From assembly GCF_012676905.1 (NCBI RefSeq), contig NZ_CP051428.1:1231001-1295000 (forward strand): a stretch of DNA of 64,000 bases. Reading direction: 5' to 3'. The DNA comes from Paenibacillus albicereus. Its GTDB lineage: Bacteria; Bacillota; Bacilli; Paenibacillales; Paenibacillaceae. The notes under the pieces were generated by a model that saw only the letters and a program-made list of their open reading frames with translations, made no database searches and was not told the origin of the DNA. The position numbers and the translations under genes were made by a program. Each line of letters starts with the position of its first letter. Positions within the stretch are counted from its first letter, which is position 1. Positions 32,494-40,125 of this stretch are shown one piece after another.

Positions 32494-32605
32494 ATGGACT
32501 TCGGGATGATCGCGGTAAAGCTGACGACCGCATTCGCAGCGCTTTGGCTGATGATGAGGGTGCTCGGAAAAAAGGAGATGACGCAGCTGACGGCGTTAGC
32601 CGGAA
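32494..32605 (+). pseudogene. N-terminal remnant of a DUF421 (YetF-like) membrane protein
   Basis: A good ribosome site (GAGGGGAG) and ATG are followed by MDFGMIAVKLTTAFAALWLM, then MRVLGKKEMTQLTA, the conserved first helix and GKKE.SQLT motif of DUF421 proteins. Similarity stops after about 35 residues. The frame then runs into 13-bp repeats and the gerB 3' end, so about 85% of the gene is missing. Confidence 0.7.
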
Positions 32606-32714
32606 TGGACCGAAGGCGAGGGGCTGAACATCCTGTAGGCCAAAGAGAAGCCCGCCAGCTTGCGCCCCCAGCGCGCCTCCACCGGCGCCCCCGCTCGCAC
32701 ACCGACGCCCGCGC

Positions 32715-32792
32715 CTCCACCGCCGGCCTCCACCGCCGGCCTCCACCGCCGGCCTCCACCGCCGGCCTCCACCGCCGGCCTCCACCGCCGGC
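32715..32792. repeat. 13-bp tandem repeat (6 units)
   Basis: CTCCACCGCCGGC is repeated perfectly at 32715, 32728, 32741, 32754, 32767 and 32780. It ends 32 bases from the gerB stop, at the truncated end of the DUF421 remnant. Confidence 0.9.
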
Positions 32793-32823
32793 TCCGCCAT
32801 CAGATCGATCCTCCTTCCGCCCC

Positions 32824-34002
32824 TCAGCCCGCTCCCGAGTCTCCGCTTGCTCCGACAGGTCCGGCGGCAGCAGATGCGGACGGCTGCTTGGCCTCCAGCC
32901 GCCGACGCGCCGCCGGGATGGCGAGCAGCGCCAGGAGCAGCAGCGGCAAGCCGAGGTAGACGATCAGGTCATAATACGGAAAATACGCCTGGATCAGCTT
33001 GTTGTACGCCGCGATGTTCGGCACGCTGATCATGCCTCCCGCAAGCAGGAGCAGCGCGAGCGGCATGGCGAGGACGCGGTCGTCCCGCAGCCGCGCGAGC
33101 TCGCCGATCGCCTTTTGGAGCGAGAAGCTGTAGAGCAGCGCCTTGTAGAAGACGGTGACGATCCAGAGAAAGATCAGGAAAGCCTCCATCCGCTCGAGAA
33201 ACCGGCCGATCTCGATGCGCTGGGCGAGCAGGAACGTCGGATAGTGCTTGAGCGCCATCATGTTCGGTCCTAGCACCAGCACGCAGAGCAGCATGAGCAG
33301 GAACAGCAGGAGGCCTCCGGTGAAGAAGCCTTGGAAGACGGCCGAGCGAGCCGCCTTCTCGTCGTCCTCCTTCACGTATGGCGCCAGCATGAGCAGCACC
33401 GCCGCCTCCAAGAAGCCGTAGGAGAAAGCGAGCAGCGTTCCTTCGGCGATGGATGGCAGTCCCGTCCGGGCGATCGGCAGCAGCTGGTCCGGCTTGATCT
33501 GGGGCAGCAGGCAGAGCGACAAGAAGACGAACATCGCGACGAAGATCGGATAGAGCAGCTCGCTCGTCCGCGCGAACGTCTCGACGCCGTAGCGCATGCC
33601 CGCGGTCAGGACGATCAGGAACGAGAGCATGATCGCCTCCGCCGGCGTCTCGTGCATCATCTGCGCCCGCATGAACAGGCTGATCTCGGCCAGCAGCGAC
33701 AGCACCATGATGTAGAAGGCATACGCGTACACGAGTCCGAGCAGGCCTCCGGCGATGCGGCCGAGCAGCGCCGTCCATGCGCCGACCAGGCTGAGCCGGC
33801 CGAGCCTGCCCAGCAGCGCGGCATACGCCCAAGCCATTCCCATGCCGCAGGCGATCGCCGCCAGCTGGGAGAGCCAGGCGTCCTGGCGGGCGATGTTGCC
33901 CATCAGGTTAGGCAGGATGAGGATGGAGTCGCCGATGAGGGCGAAAATAATCATGATCTTGAGCTGGCGCGCGGTGATGCGTCCGTTCTCGACCCGATTC
34001 AT
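32824..34002 (-). CDS. Spore germination protein GerB family (permease-like)
   Basis: A 392-residue integral membrane protein with about ten helices of the APC superfamily. Its start (ITARQLKIMIIFALIGDSIL) and ETFARTSELLYPIFVAMFVF are typical of GerAB/GerKB proteins, the B subunits of germinant receptors that bind the amino acid or sugar germinant in the spore inner membrane. It is the last gene of the operon and overlaps the small D gene by 4 bases. The C-terminal 25 residues are Ala/Ser/Gly-rich. Confidence 0.92.
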   Translation of the reverse strand: MNRVENGRITARQLKIMIIFALIGDSILILPNLMGNIARQDAWLSQLAAIACGMGMAWAYAALLGRLGRLSLVGAWTALLGRIAGGLLGLVYAYAFYIMVLSLLAEISLFMRAQMMHETPAEAIMLSFLIVLTAGMRYGVETFARTSELLYPIFVAMFVFLSLCLLPQIKPDQLLPIARTGLPSIAEGTLLAFSYGFLEAAVLLMLAPYVKEDDEKAARSAVFQGFFTGGLLLFLLMLLCVLVLGPNMMALKHYPTFLLAQRIEIGRFLERMEAFLIFLWIVTVFYKALLYSFSLQKAIGELARLRDDRVLAMPLALLLLAGGMISVPNIAAYNKLIQAYFPYYDLIVYLGLPLLLLALLAIPAARRRLEAKQPSASAAAGPVGASGDSGAG

Positions 34003-34211
34003 TCGGTCACCTCCTTGCGGAACAGGTCCATCACGTCGAGCGGACTCGGCAGCGGGACGTGAAGGTTATGCGCCGTGAACAGCAGCAGCCCGGCGAGGCC
34101 GATGGCCGCGGCCAGCACCAGCTCCTTCCTGCGGTCCGCCCGCAGCAGCTCGCGTCCGTCCATCGCCGCGGCGGCGGCAAGCCAGAGGCAGCCGGTCAGC
34201 AAGGCATACAT
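33999..34211 (-). CDS. Small two-helix germination receptor D-type subunit
   Basis: A 70-residue protein with two hydrophobic segments (YALLTGCLWLAAAAAM, about 2-17, and ELVLAAAIGLAGLLLFTA, about 31-48) and a charged tail (DVMDLFRKEVTE). It sits between the C and B genes and overlaps the latter (ATGA). Small two-TM D subunits encoded with gerA-type operons are known in Bacillus and modulate germinant sensitivity; size and topology fit, sequence identity cannot be judged. Start: ATG at 34211 with AGGAGG upstream on the minus strand. Confidence 0.75.
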   Translation of the reverse strand: MYALLTGCLWLAAAAAMDGRELLRADRRKELVLAAAIGLAGLLLFTAHNLHVPLPSPLDVMDLFRKEVTE

Positions 34212-34224
34212 GATCGCATTCCTC

Positions 34225-35412
34225 CTACGGTTTCGGTTTGACGGAATTGCCGATCGATCCGGTCTTGCGGATGACGAGATCGATCTGGAACGAAATGTTC
34301 GCCTGAGGAAAGCCGGCCACGTCCCAGGTCGCCTTCGCCTGCTTCCAGTACTCGGGATGCTTCCTGCCGAGCGCGCTCCCGAAGCCGAACAGATCGGCCT
34401 CATGCCGCTTGCCCCAGCGGATCGCGGCTTCCGCATTGCTTCGCACGATGTCTTCCGCCCTTTTCTCCAGCTCGTCGAACGTCGAGGACCGGGAAAAGTC
34501 GACCTGCGGGCAGGCATTTTCCACGATGTCGCCCTGCGCCCAGATCTGGATGAGGAACTCGGCCTTGCCGCCTCGGATCCGGGGAACGATTTTCGTATCG
34601 GAGGACGTCACCTCGATGCCGGTATGGAGAGTCTTGGAGCACGGCAGCTCGATGGAGGTGCTGTCGAGGTTGTCGGTCAGATCGGTAAAGCCCTTGCTTT
34701 CCTTCTCGTCCAGCCAGCCGATCAGCTTGTCGCCCTTGAAGGCGCCGATGCCTCGATAGTTGTAAGAAGCCGCAGGACGGAAGCCGATCAGGTTGCCGGG
34801 CCGGTCGGCCTGCTTGCGGCTGCCCACGATCTCGATGCCGGTCAGGACGAGCTGCTGGCCGTCGCCCGTCAGCTTGTTGACCACATCGCCCATCGTGACG
34901 GCTACCGTCGGCGCCCAGGAGCGCTCGGAGGTGCGCAGCGACTGCTGCATGCTGTAGGTCGGCAGCCGCTCGAGCGGCGTGTACAGCTCCAGGATCTGCT
35001 CGGCGGTCGCCCCGCGGGCGATGACGACGTTGTAGTCCATGCGCGCCTCGTTGTCCCGCAGCGGGCTGTCGATGACGCTCGCGACGCCCCGGCGGGCCAT
35101 CTCCTCGCTCAGCACGAACAGCTGCAGGTGACCCAGGTACATGAGGCGGGGAGCTCGGGTCGTCAGGGAGCGCGCCGCTTCGAAAATCGTGTTGCCCCGG
35201 CCTTGGTACAGCGTGCCGGGGGCGCGGTTGGTGCTTTTGCTCTTCAAGGAGATCTCGTTCGGATTGACGACCTGGAACGAGACGACGTACTGCCCGTCCT
35301 CCCAGTCGATGCCCATGCCGAGCACGACGAGCAGATCGTTGAGCTCGCGCCGGCTCCAGCAGCCGCTCAGCAGCAGCAGGCAGGCCAGCACGACGCAGAT
35401 TCGTTTCCCCAT
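34225..35412 (-). CDS. Ger(x)C family spore germination lipoprotein
   Basis: A 395-residue protein. The lipoprotein signal peptide ends in LLLLSGCWSRRELNDL, where both the lipobox Cys and the SRRELND block are family hallmarks. The GerC N-terminal (about 20-190) and C-terminal (about 215-385) domains follow. It is anchored to the outer face of the spore inner membrane and is required for receptor function. The start is 16 bases after the gerA stop, and the next gene starts 13 bases after its own stop. Confidence 0.93.
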   Translation of the reverse strand: MGKRICVVLACLLLLSGCWSRRELNDLLVVLGMGIDWEDGQYVVSFQVVNPNEISLKSKSTNRAPGTLYQGRGNTIFEAARSLTTRAPRLMYLGHLQLFVLSEEMARRGVASVIDSPLRDNEARMDYNVVIARGATAEQILELYTPLERLPTYSMQQSLRTSERSWAPTVAVTMGDVVNKLTGDGQQLVLTGIEIVGSRKQADRPGNLIGFRPAASYNYRGIGAFKGDKLIGWLDEKESKGFTDLTDNLDSTSIELPCSKTLHTGIEVTSSDTKIVPRIRGGKAEFLIQIWAQGDIVENACPQVDFSRSSTFDELEKRAEDIVRSNAEAAIRWGKRHEADLFGFGSALGRKHPEYWKQAKATWDVAGFPQANISFQIDLVIRKTGSIGNSVKPKP

Positions 35413-35428
35413 GGGCGATCACGCTCCT

Positions 35429-36970
35429 TCAATTCGGGCGGCGGCCGCGATACCGCCTCGCTCCGGCGCGCCGGGACCCTGCAGGCTGGGCGAAGCTCGC
35501 CCACCTCGGCACCCGCACCAGCGCATCCAACAGGGCGCGCGGGCGCAGCGGCGCGATCGGAGACATGTAGCTTTCGCCGAACGTCTTCAACGAGGCCAGA
35601 TGCAGCAGCAGCAGCAGCTGCGCCAGGATGATGCCGTACAGCCCGAACGACGCCGCTACGGCCATGAACAGGAACCTCAGCATGCGGATCGGGATCGAGA
35701 TGCTGTACGAGGGCAGCGTGAACGTCGCGATCGCCGTGACCGAGACGACGATGACCATCGCGGCCGAGACGATGCCCGCCTCGACCGCCGCCTGCCCGAT
35801 GACAAGCGTGCCGACGACGGAGACGGCTTGGCCGATCGGCCTCGGCATGCGCAGTCCCGCCTCCCGCAGAATCTCGAACGTGACCTCCATCGCGAGCGCC
35901 TCGACAAAGGCCGGGAACGGAACGCCCTCGCGCTGCGCCATCAGGCTGAACAGCAGCGTGAACGGCAGCATGTCGCGGTGGAACGTCGTGATGGCGATGT
36001 AGATCGACGGCAGCAGCAGCGCGATGAACAGGCCGAGCAGCCGCAGCAGGCGCAGCAGGCTGGAGTAGAGGGCGTACTGGTAGTAGTCCTCGGCCGTCTG
36101 CATGAACGAGAGGAAGGGAGCCGGGGCGATCAGCGCGTTCGGCGAGCCGCCGACGAGGATGGCGATCTTGCCTTCCAGCAGCTCCCCCGCTACGCTGTCG
36201 GGTAGCTCGGTGTTTTTCATCGTCGGAAAGAACGACCGCCGGTCGTCCTCGATCAGCTCCTCCACATACCCGCTGTCCAGCACGCCGTCGATGTCGATCG
36301 CCTGCAGCCGGGAGCGGGCTTCGGCCACGACCGACGGCTTGGCCAGCCCCTGGATGTACACGAGGCACACCTCGGTCTTGGTCATGCGGCCGAGATGGAT
36401 CGACTCCATCCACAGCCGCGGGTCCTTGATCTTGCGCCGCAGCAGACCGGTATTGACCCGCAACGTCTCCGTGAAGCTTTCCCGGGGCCCGCGGATCGAC
36501 GTCTGGTTGGGCGATTCGGAGATTTCCCGCTCCTTCCACTTGGCGTTGGGGACGGCGTAGGCGAGCTCGCTTCCATCCAGCACGAGCATCGCGCTGCCGC
36601 TCAGCAGCCGCTCGTAAAAAACCGCCATGTCGGGCACCGGCTCGCCGCTGCCGATCGTCCCGAGCAGCCGCAGCGCGGCGGAAGCGGCTTCCGACGACGG
36701 CGGGGACAGGCCGTCCGGGCCGGTCCCGGCTGCCCGCAGCACGTCGGCGACATAACGGTCTGCGGTCTCGTCATCCGATATGCCGTCTATGTATACAAGC
36801 GCTGCCGGAGGCGAAGCGGCGGACGCGTCGCCGAACCGCCTGACGACGAGATCGCGGCTTCCGCCCATGTCCTGGCGGATCGCTTCCAGCAGCCGCCCCG
36901 CATCGGGATCGAGCGGCAGCGGCCGCAGCACTCCCGGCTCCGAACCTTCCCAGCTGAACGTCGGTTTCAT
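35429..36970 (-). CDS. Spore germination protein GerA family
   Basis: A 513-residue protein. The soluble N-terminal half (about 1-280) contains GPRESFTETLRVNTGLLRRK, then DPRLW, the signature of GerAA/GerKA proteins. The C-terminal half has four to five helices, with the conserved PSIYIAITTFHRDMLPFTLL. The A subunit forms the oligomeric ion channel of the germinant receptor. It is the first gene of the A-C-D-B operon, with an AAGGCGG-type ribosome site before ATG 36970. An in-frame extension to 37114 overlaps the divergent gene and is not favoured. Confidence 0.93.
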   Translation of the reverse strand: MKPTFSWEGSEPGVLRPLPLDPDAGRLLEAIRQDMGGSRDLVVRRFGDASAASPPAALVYIDGISDDETADRYVADVLRAAGTGPDGLSPPSSEAASAALRLLGTIGSGEPVPDMAVFYERLLSGSAMLVLDGSELAYAVPNAKWKEREISESPNQTSIRGPRESFTETLRVNTGLLRRKIKDPRLWMESIHLGRMTKTEVCLVYIQGLAKPSVVAEARSRLQAIDIDGVLDSGYVEELIEDDRRSFFPTMKNTELPDSVAGELLEGKIAILVGGSPNALIAPAPFLSFMQTAEDYYQYALYSSLLRLLRLLGLFIALLLPSIYIAITTFHRDMLPFTLLFSLMAQREGVPFPAFVEALAMEVTFEILREAGLRMPRPIGQAVSVVGTLVIGQAAVEAGIVSAAMVIVVSVTAIATFTLPSYSISIPIRMLRFLFMAVAASFGLYGIILAQLLLLLHLASLKTFGESYMSPIAPLRPRALLDALVRVPRWASFAQPAGSRRAGARRYRGRRPN

Positions 36971-37112
36971 GTCTATCCGCCGCCTTTTCTTTCCACATCG
37001 GTCCAAGCAGGGTTTCGGCCTGGTCTGAGAGAAGTGTTCCCAGCAGCAGGAAGCTATATCCAACATGAGAGAGCGGCAGCGATAACCCCGGCCGTTCAAG
37101 GGAGAGAGCGCC

Positions 37113-38306
37113 ATGTCCGATTATGAAACGTACCGCAAGGCATTCGAGGGCCGGCCGGCCCCGTTCGCCTATGTCGATCTCGACCGGCTGGACGCCAACG
37201 CGGCGGCGATGGTCCGCTCGGCCGGCGGCAAGCGCATCCGCATCGCCAGCAAGTCGATCCGCAGTCCGGCGATCATGCGCCGCATCCTCGCCTCCGATCC
37301 GGCCTATCAGGGCATCATGTGCTTCACGGCGGCGGAAGCCGCCTTCTTGGCGGAGCAGGGCTTCGACGATCTGCTGCTCGGCTATCCGCAGACGGACGAG
37401 CGGCCGATCCGCGAGCTGCTCGGCTGGATCGCGGCCGGGCGCAGCATCGTCTTCATGGCCGACGACGAGGAGCATCTGCGTCTGCTGGAGCGGCTGGCCA
37501 GAGAGCTCGGCCTCGAGCGGCCGGTGCCGGTCTGCCTCGATCTCGACCTGTCCGTCTCCTATCCGGGGCTGCACTTCGGCGTCAAGCGCTCTCCTCTGCG
37601 CGGCTGGAGGGACGTCCGGCCGCTTGCCGAGCGCATCCTGGGCTCGCCGGCGCTGGAGCTGGCGGGACTGATGGGCTACGAGGCGCAGGTCGCCGGCGTC
37701 GGCGACGACGTGCCGGGCCAGCCGCTGCAGAACGCGCTCATCCGCCTGCTGCAAAAGCGCTCGATCGCCGAGGCGGCGCGTCGGCGGGCCGAGGCCGTGG
37801 CCGGCTTGCGCTCGCTCGGAGCGCCGCCGCGGCTCGTCAACGCCGGCGGCACCGGCAGCCTGTCCACCTCGTCGCGGGAGGCGGACGTGACCGAGCTGAC
37901 GGCCGGGTCGGGCTTCTACTCGCCGGCGCTGTTCGACCGGTACCGCCGCTTCCGGCTGGAGCCGGCCGCCGGCTTCGCGGTGCCGGTCGCGCGGCTGCCG
38001 GAGCGAGCGGTGGCCACCTGCCTCGGCGGCGGTTACGTAGGTTCGGGAGCCGCCGGCAAGGACCGGCTGCCCGTGCCGTACTTGCCGCCGGGACTGCGGC
38101 TGCTGCCGCTGGAGGGGGCGGGAGAGGTGCAGACGCCGCTGCGGCTGCCTCCGGGCACGGAGCTCGCCATCGGCGACCCGGTGTTTTTCCGCCATGCCAA
38201 GGCCGGCGAGCTGTGCGAGCGGTTCGACCGGCTGCTCGCGGTGTCCGGCGGCCGCGTCGTGGACGAGTATCCGACTTATCGGGGGATGGGAGCGTGTTTC
38301 TTATGA
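37113..38306 (+). CDS. Alanine racemase-fold PLP enzyme (amino acid deaminase/aldolase type)
   Basis: A 397-residue protein. The N-terminal PLP barrel has the probable cofactor lysine K47 (RIRIASKSIRS), then LLLGYPQTDE and LDLDLSVSYPGLHFGVKRSP. The C-terminal part (GGGYVGSG, IGDPVFFRHAKAGELCERFD) resembles the D-serine dehydratase-like domain. The family includes D-threonine aldolases and D-amino acid deaminases; the exact substrate is unclear. It overlaps the next gene by 4 bases (ATGA), so the two are translationally coupled. It is divergent from the germination operon with a 142-base gap. Confidence 0.85.
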   Translation: MSDYETYRKAFEGRPAPFAYVDLDRLDANAAAMVRSAGGKRIRIASKSIRSPAIMRRILASDPAYQGIMCFTAAEAAFLAEQGFDDLLLGYPQTDERPIRELLGWIAAGRSIVFMADDEEHLRLLERLARELGLERPVPVCLDLDLSVSYPGLHFGVKRSPLRGWRDVRPLAERILGSPALELAGLMGYEAQVAGVGDDVPGQPLQNALIRLLQKRSIAEAARRRAEAVAGLRSLGAPPRLVNAGGTGSLSTSSREADVTELTAGSGFYSPALFDRYRRFRLEPAAGFAVPVARLPERAVATCLGGGYVGSGAAGKDRLPVPYLPPGLRLLPLEGAGEVQTPLRLPPGTELAIGDPVFFRHAKAGELCERFDRLLAVSGGRVVDEYPTYRGMGACFL

Positions 38307-39703
38307 GCGCAAGATTCGAGGCGGGACGATGGACGAACTGGGCGGGAAACGTAGTCGCGGAGCCGGCGGAGGTCGTCTATCCGGCATCGGTCGAGGAGAC
38401 GGCCGAGGCGGTGCGCCGCTGCCGCCGCGAGGGAAGGAAGCTGCGGGTCGTCGGATCGGGCCACTCGTTCACGCCGATCGCGGCTTCGGACGGCATGATG
38501 CTGTCGCTCGACCGGATGCAGGGGCTGATCGAGCTCGATGAGGAGGCCGGTACGGCTCTCGTCTGGGGCGGCACCAAGCTGCGCCGGCTCGGCCGGCTGC
38601 TGCATGAGCGGGGCTGGGCGCAGGAGAATCTGGGCGATATCGACGTGCAGTCGATCGCCGGCGCGATCGCGACCGGCACGCACGGGACGGGCCGCGGCTT
38701 CGGCAACATATCCACGCAGGCGGTCGAGCTGACCGTCGTCACCGGCGCCGGCGACATCGTCACCTGCTCCGAATCGTCGCATTCGGACTGGTTCAAGGCG
38801 CTGCAGGTCTCGGCCGGCATGCTCGGCGTCATCGTGCAGGTGAGGCTGCGGCTGCAGAGGGCGTTCCGAATGGAATATTCCAGCTCCACGCTGCCGCTGG
38901 GGGATTGCCTCGGCAGGCTGGACGAGCTGGCGGACGGCAACCGGCACTTCGAGTTTTTCTGGTTCCCTTATGCGGAGCCGTGCCAGATCAAGCGCATGAA
39001 TCCGACGGAGCGGCCGAGCGTGGAGCGCCCCGTGCGCGATTATATCAGCGACGTGCTGGTCGAGAACAAGCTGTTCGGCCTCTTGTCGGAAGGCTGCCGC
39101 CTCTTTCCGAGCCTGGCGCCGCGAATCAGCCGCCTGTCCGCCTCCTCCGTGCCTGTCGGCACGAAAGTGAGCGACAGCTACCGGCTGTTCGCGACCGAGC
39201 GATCCGTCAAGTTCGTGGAGATGGAGTACAACGTGCCGGCGGAAGCGATGGCCCCCGTCATCCGCGAGATGCGAGCGGAGATGGAGCGGCAGCGGTACCG
39301 GGTGCATTTTCCGGTGGAATGCCGCTACGCGAAGGGCGACGACATCCCGCTCAGCCCCGCCTACGGCCGGGATTCCGCATACATCGCGGTCCATATGTAC
39401 AAAGGCATGCCGCATGAGGCGTACTTCGCGGCGATGGAGCGGATCTTCCTCGCGCACGGCGGTCGGCCGCATTGGGGCAAGCTGCATTCGCTCGGCGCGG
39501 CTCAGCTGCGCGGGCTGTACCCGCGCTGGGACTCCTTCGCGGCCGCGCGGCGCGAGCTCGACCCGGACGGCGTGTTCCTCAGCGGGCCGATGGCGCGGCT
39601 GTTCGGAGAGACGCCGCCCGCAGGCGGCGCGGACAGGAGCGCGTCCGGACCGGATGGCGGCGAGGCCGGAGATGCGGGCGCGGGGGAGGCGCGGATCGGC
39701 TGA
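38303..39703 (+). CDS. FAD-linked oxidase, D-arabinono-1,4-lactone/alditol oxidase family
   Basis: A 466-residue protein. The FAD-binding PCMH domain begins near residue 15. VVGSGHSFTPIA holds H54, the position of covalent FAD attachment in this family. NLGDIDVQSIAGAIATGTHG is typical. The C-terminal ALO domain ends with RPHWGKLHS and DPDGVFLSG. Members oxidise aldonolactones or alditols with O2, releasing H2O2. The last 35 residues are a Gly/Ala/Asp-rich tail. Strict coupling to the upstream PLP enzyme suggests a common pathway that I cannot name. Confidence 0.9.
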   Translation: MSARFEAGRWTNWAGNVVAEPAEVVYPASVEETAEAVRRCRREGRKLRVVGSGHSFTPIAASDGMMLSLDRMQGLIELDEEAGTALVWGGTKLRRLGRLLHERGWAQENLGDIDVQSIAGAIATGTHGTGRGFGNISTQAVELTVVTGAGDIVTCSESSHSDWFKALQVSAGMLGVIVQVRLRLQRAFRMEYSSSTLPLGDCLGRLDELADGNRHFEFFWFPYAEPCQIKRMNPTERPSVERPVRDYISDVLVENKLFGLLSEGCRLFPSLAPRISRLSASSVPVGTKVSDSYRLFATERSVKFVEMEYNVPAEAMAPVIREMRAEMERQRYRVHFPVECRYAKGDDIPLSPAYGRDSAYIAVHMYKGMPHEAYFAAMERIFLAHGGRPHWGKLHSLGAAQLRGLYPRWDSFAAARRELDPDGVFLSGPMARLFGETPPAGGADRSASGPDGGEAGDAGAGEARIG

Positions 39704-39728
39704 CGGGGCGAGCGGGGAGCGCGGAGGG

Positions 39729-39960
39729 AGTAGCGCGGAAAATCCGAGCCAATCGGCTCGAACATGCGCCCCAGCCGGGAGTAGCGCGGAAAATCCGAGC
39801 AAATCGGCTCGAACATGCGCCCCAGCCGGGAGTTGCGCGGAAAACCCGAGCAAATCGGCTCGAACATGCGCCCCAGCCGGGAGTAGCGCGGAAAAATCGA
39901 GTTCGCAGCGTTCGAGGAGGGCGATCCGCTGAGTGAACTCGAAAAAATCGAGTTACAGAG
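39729..39960 (-). repeat. 51-bp tandem repeat array, type E (4-5 units)
   Basis: AGTAGCGCGG or AGTTGCGCGG recurs at 39729, 39780, 39831 and 39882 (51 bases apart). The unit aligns with the reverse complement of type B. Arms TTGCGCGG and CCGAGCAA with one mismatch flank AAAAC at 39833-39853. The last part (39905-39960) is a type A-like unit with ACTCGA and TCGAGT arms. Confidence 0.85.
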
Positions 39961-40125
39961 CGTCACCCGAAGCCGGAATTGAAAAATACACTCCCTCGGG
40001 CGAAATGGAGGAAGCGTGCTGCGGCCGCTTCCTCCATTTCGCTTTTTCCCGTTCCCCATGACACCAACCCGCATAGGATACAGAACTACACTTGCGGCTA
40101 CGGCAGAGAAAGGATGGGGACGAAT

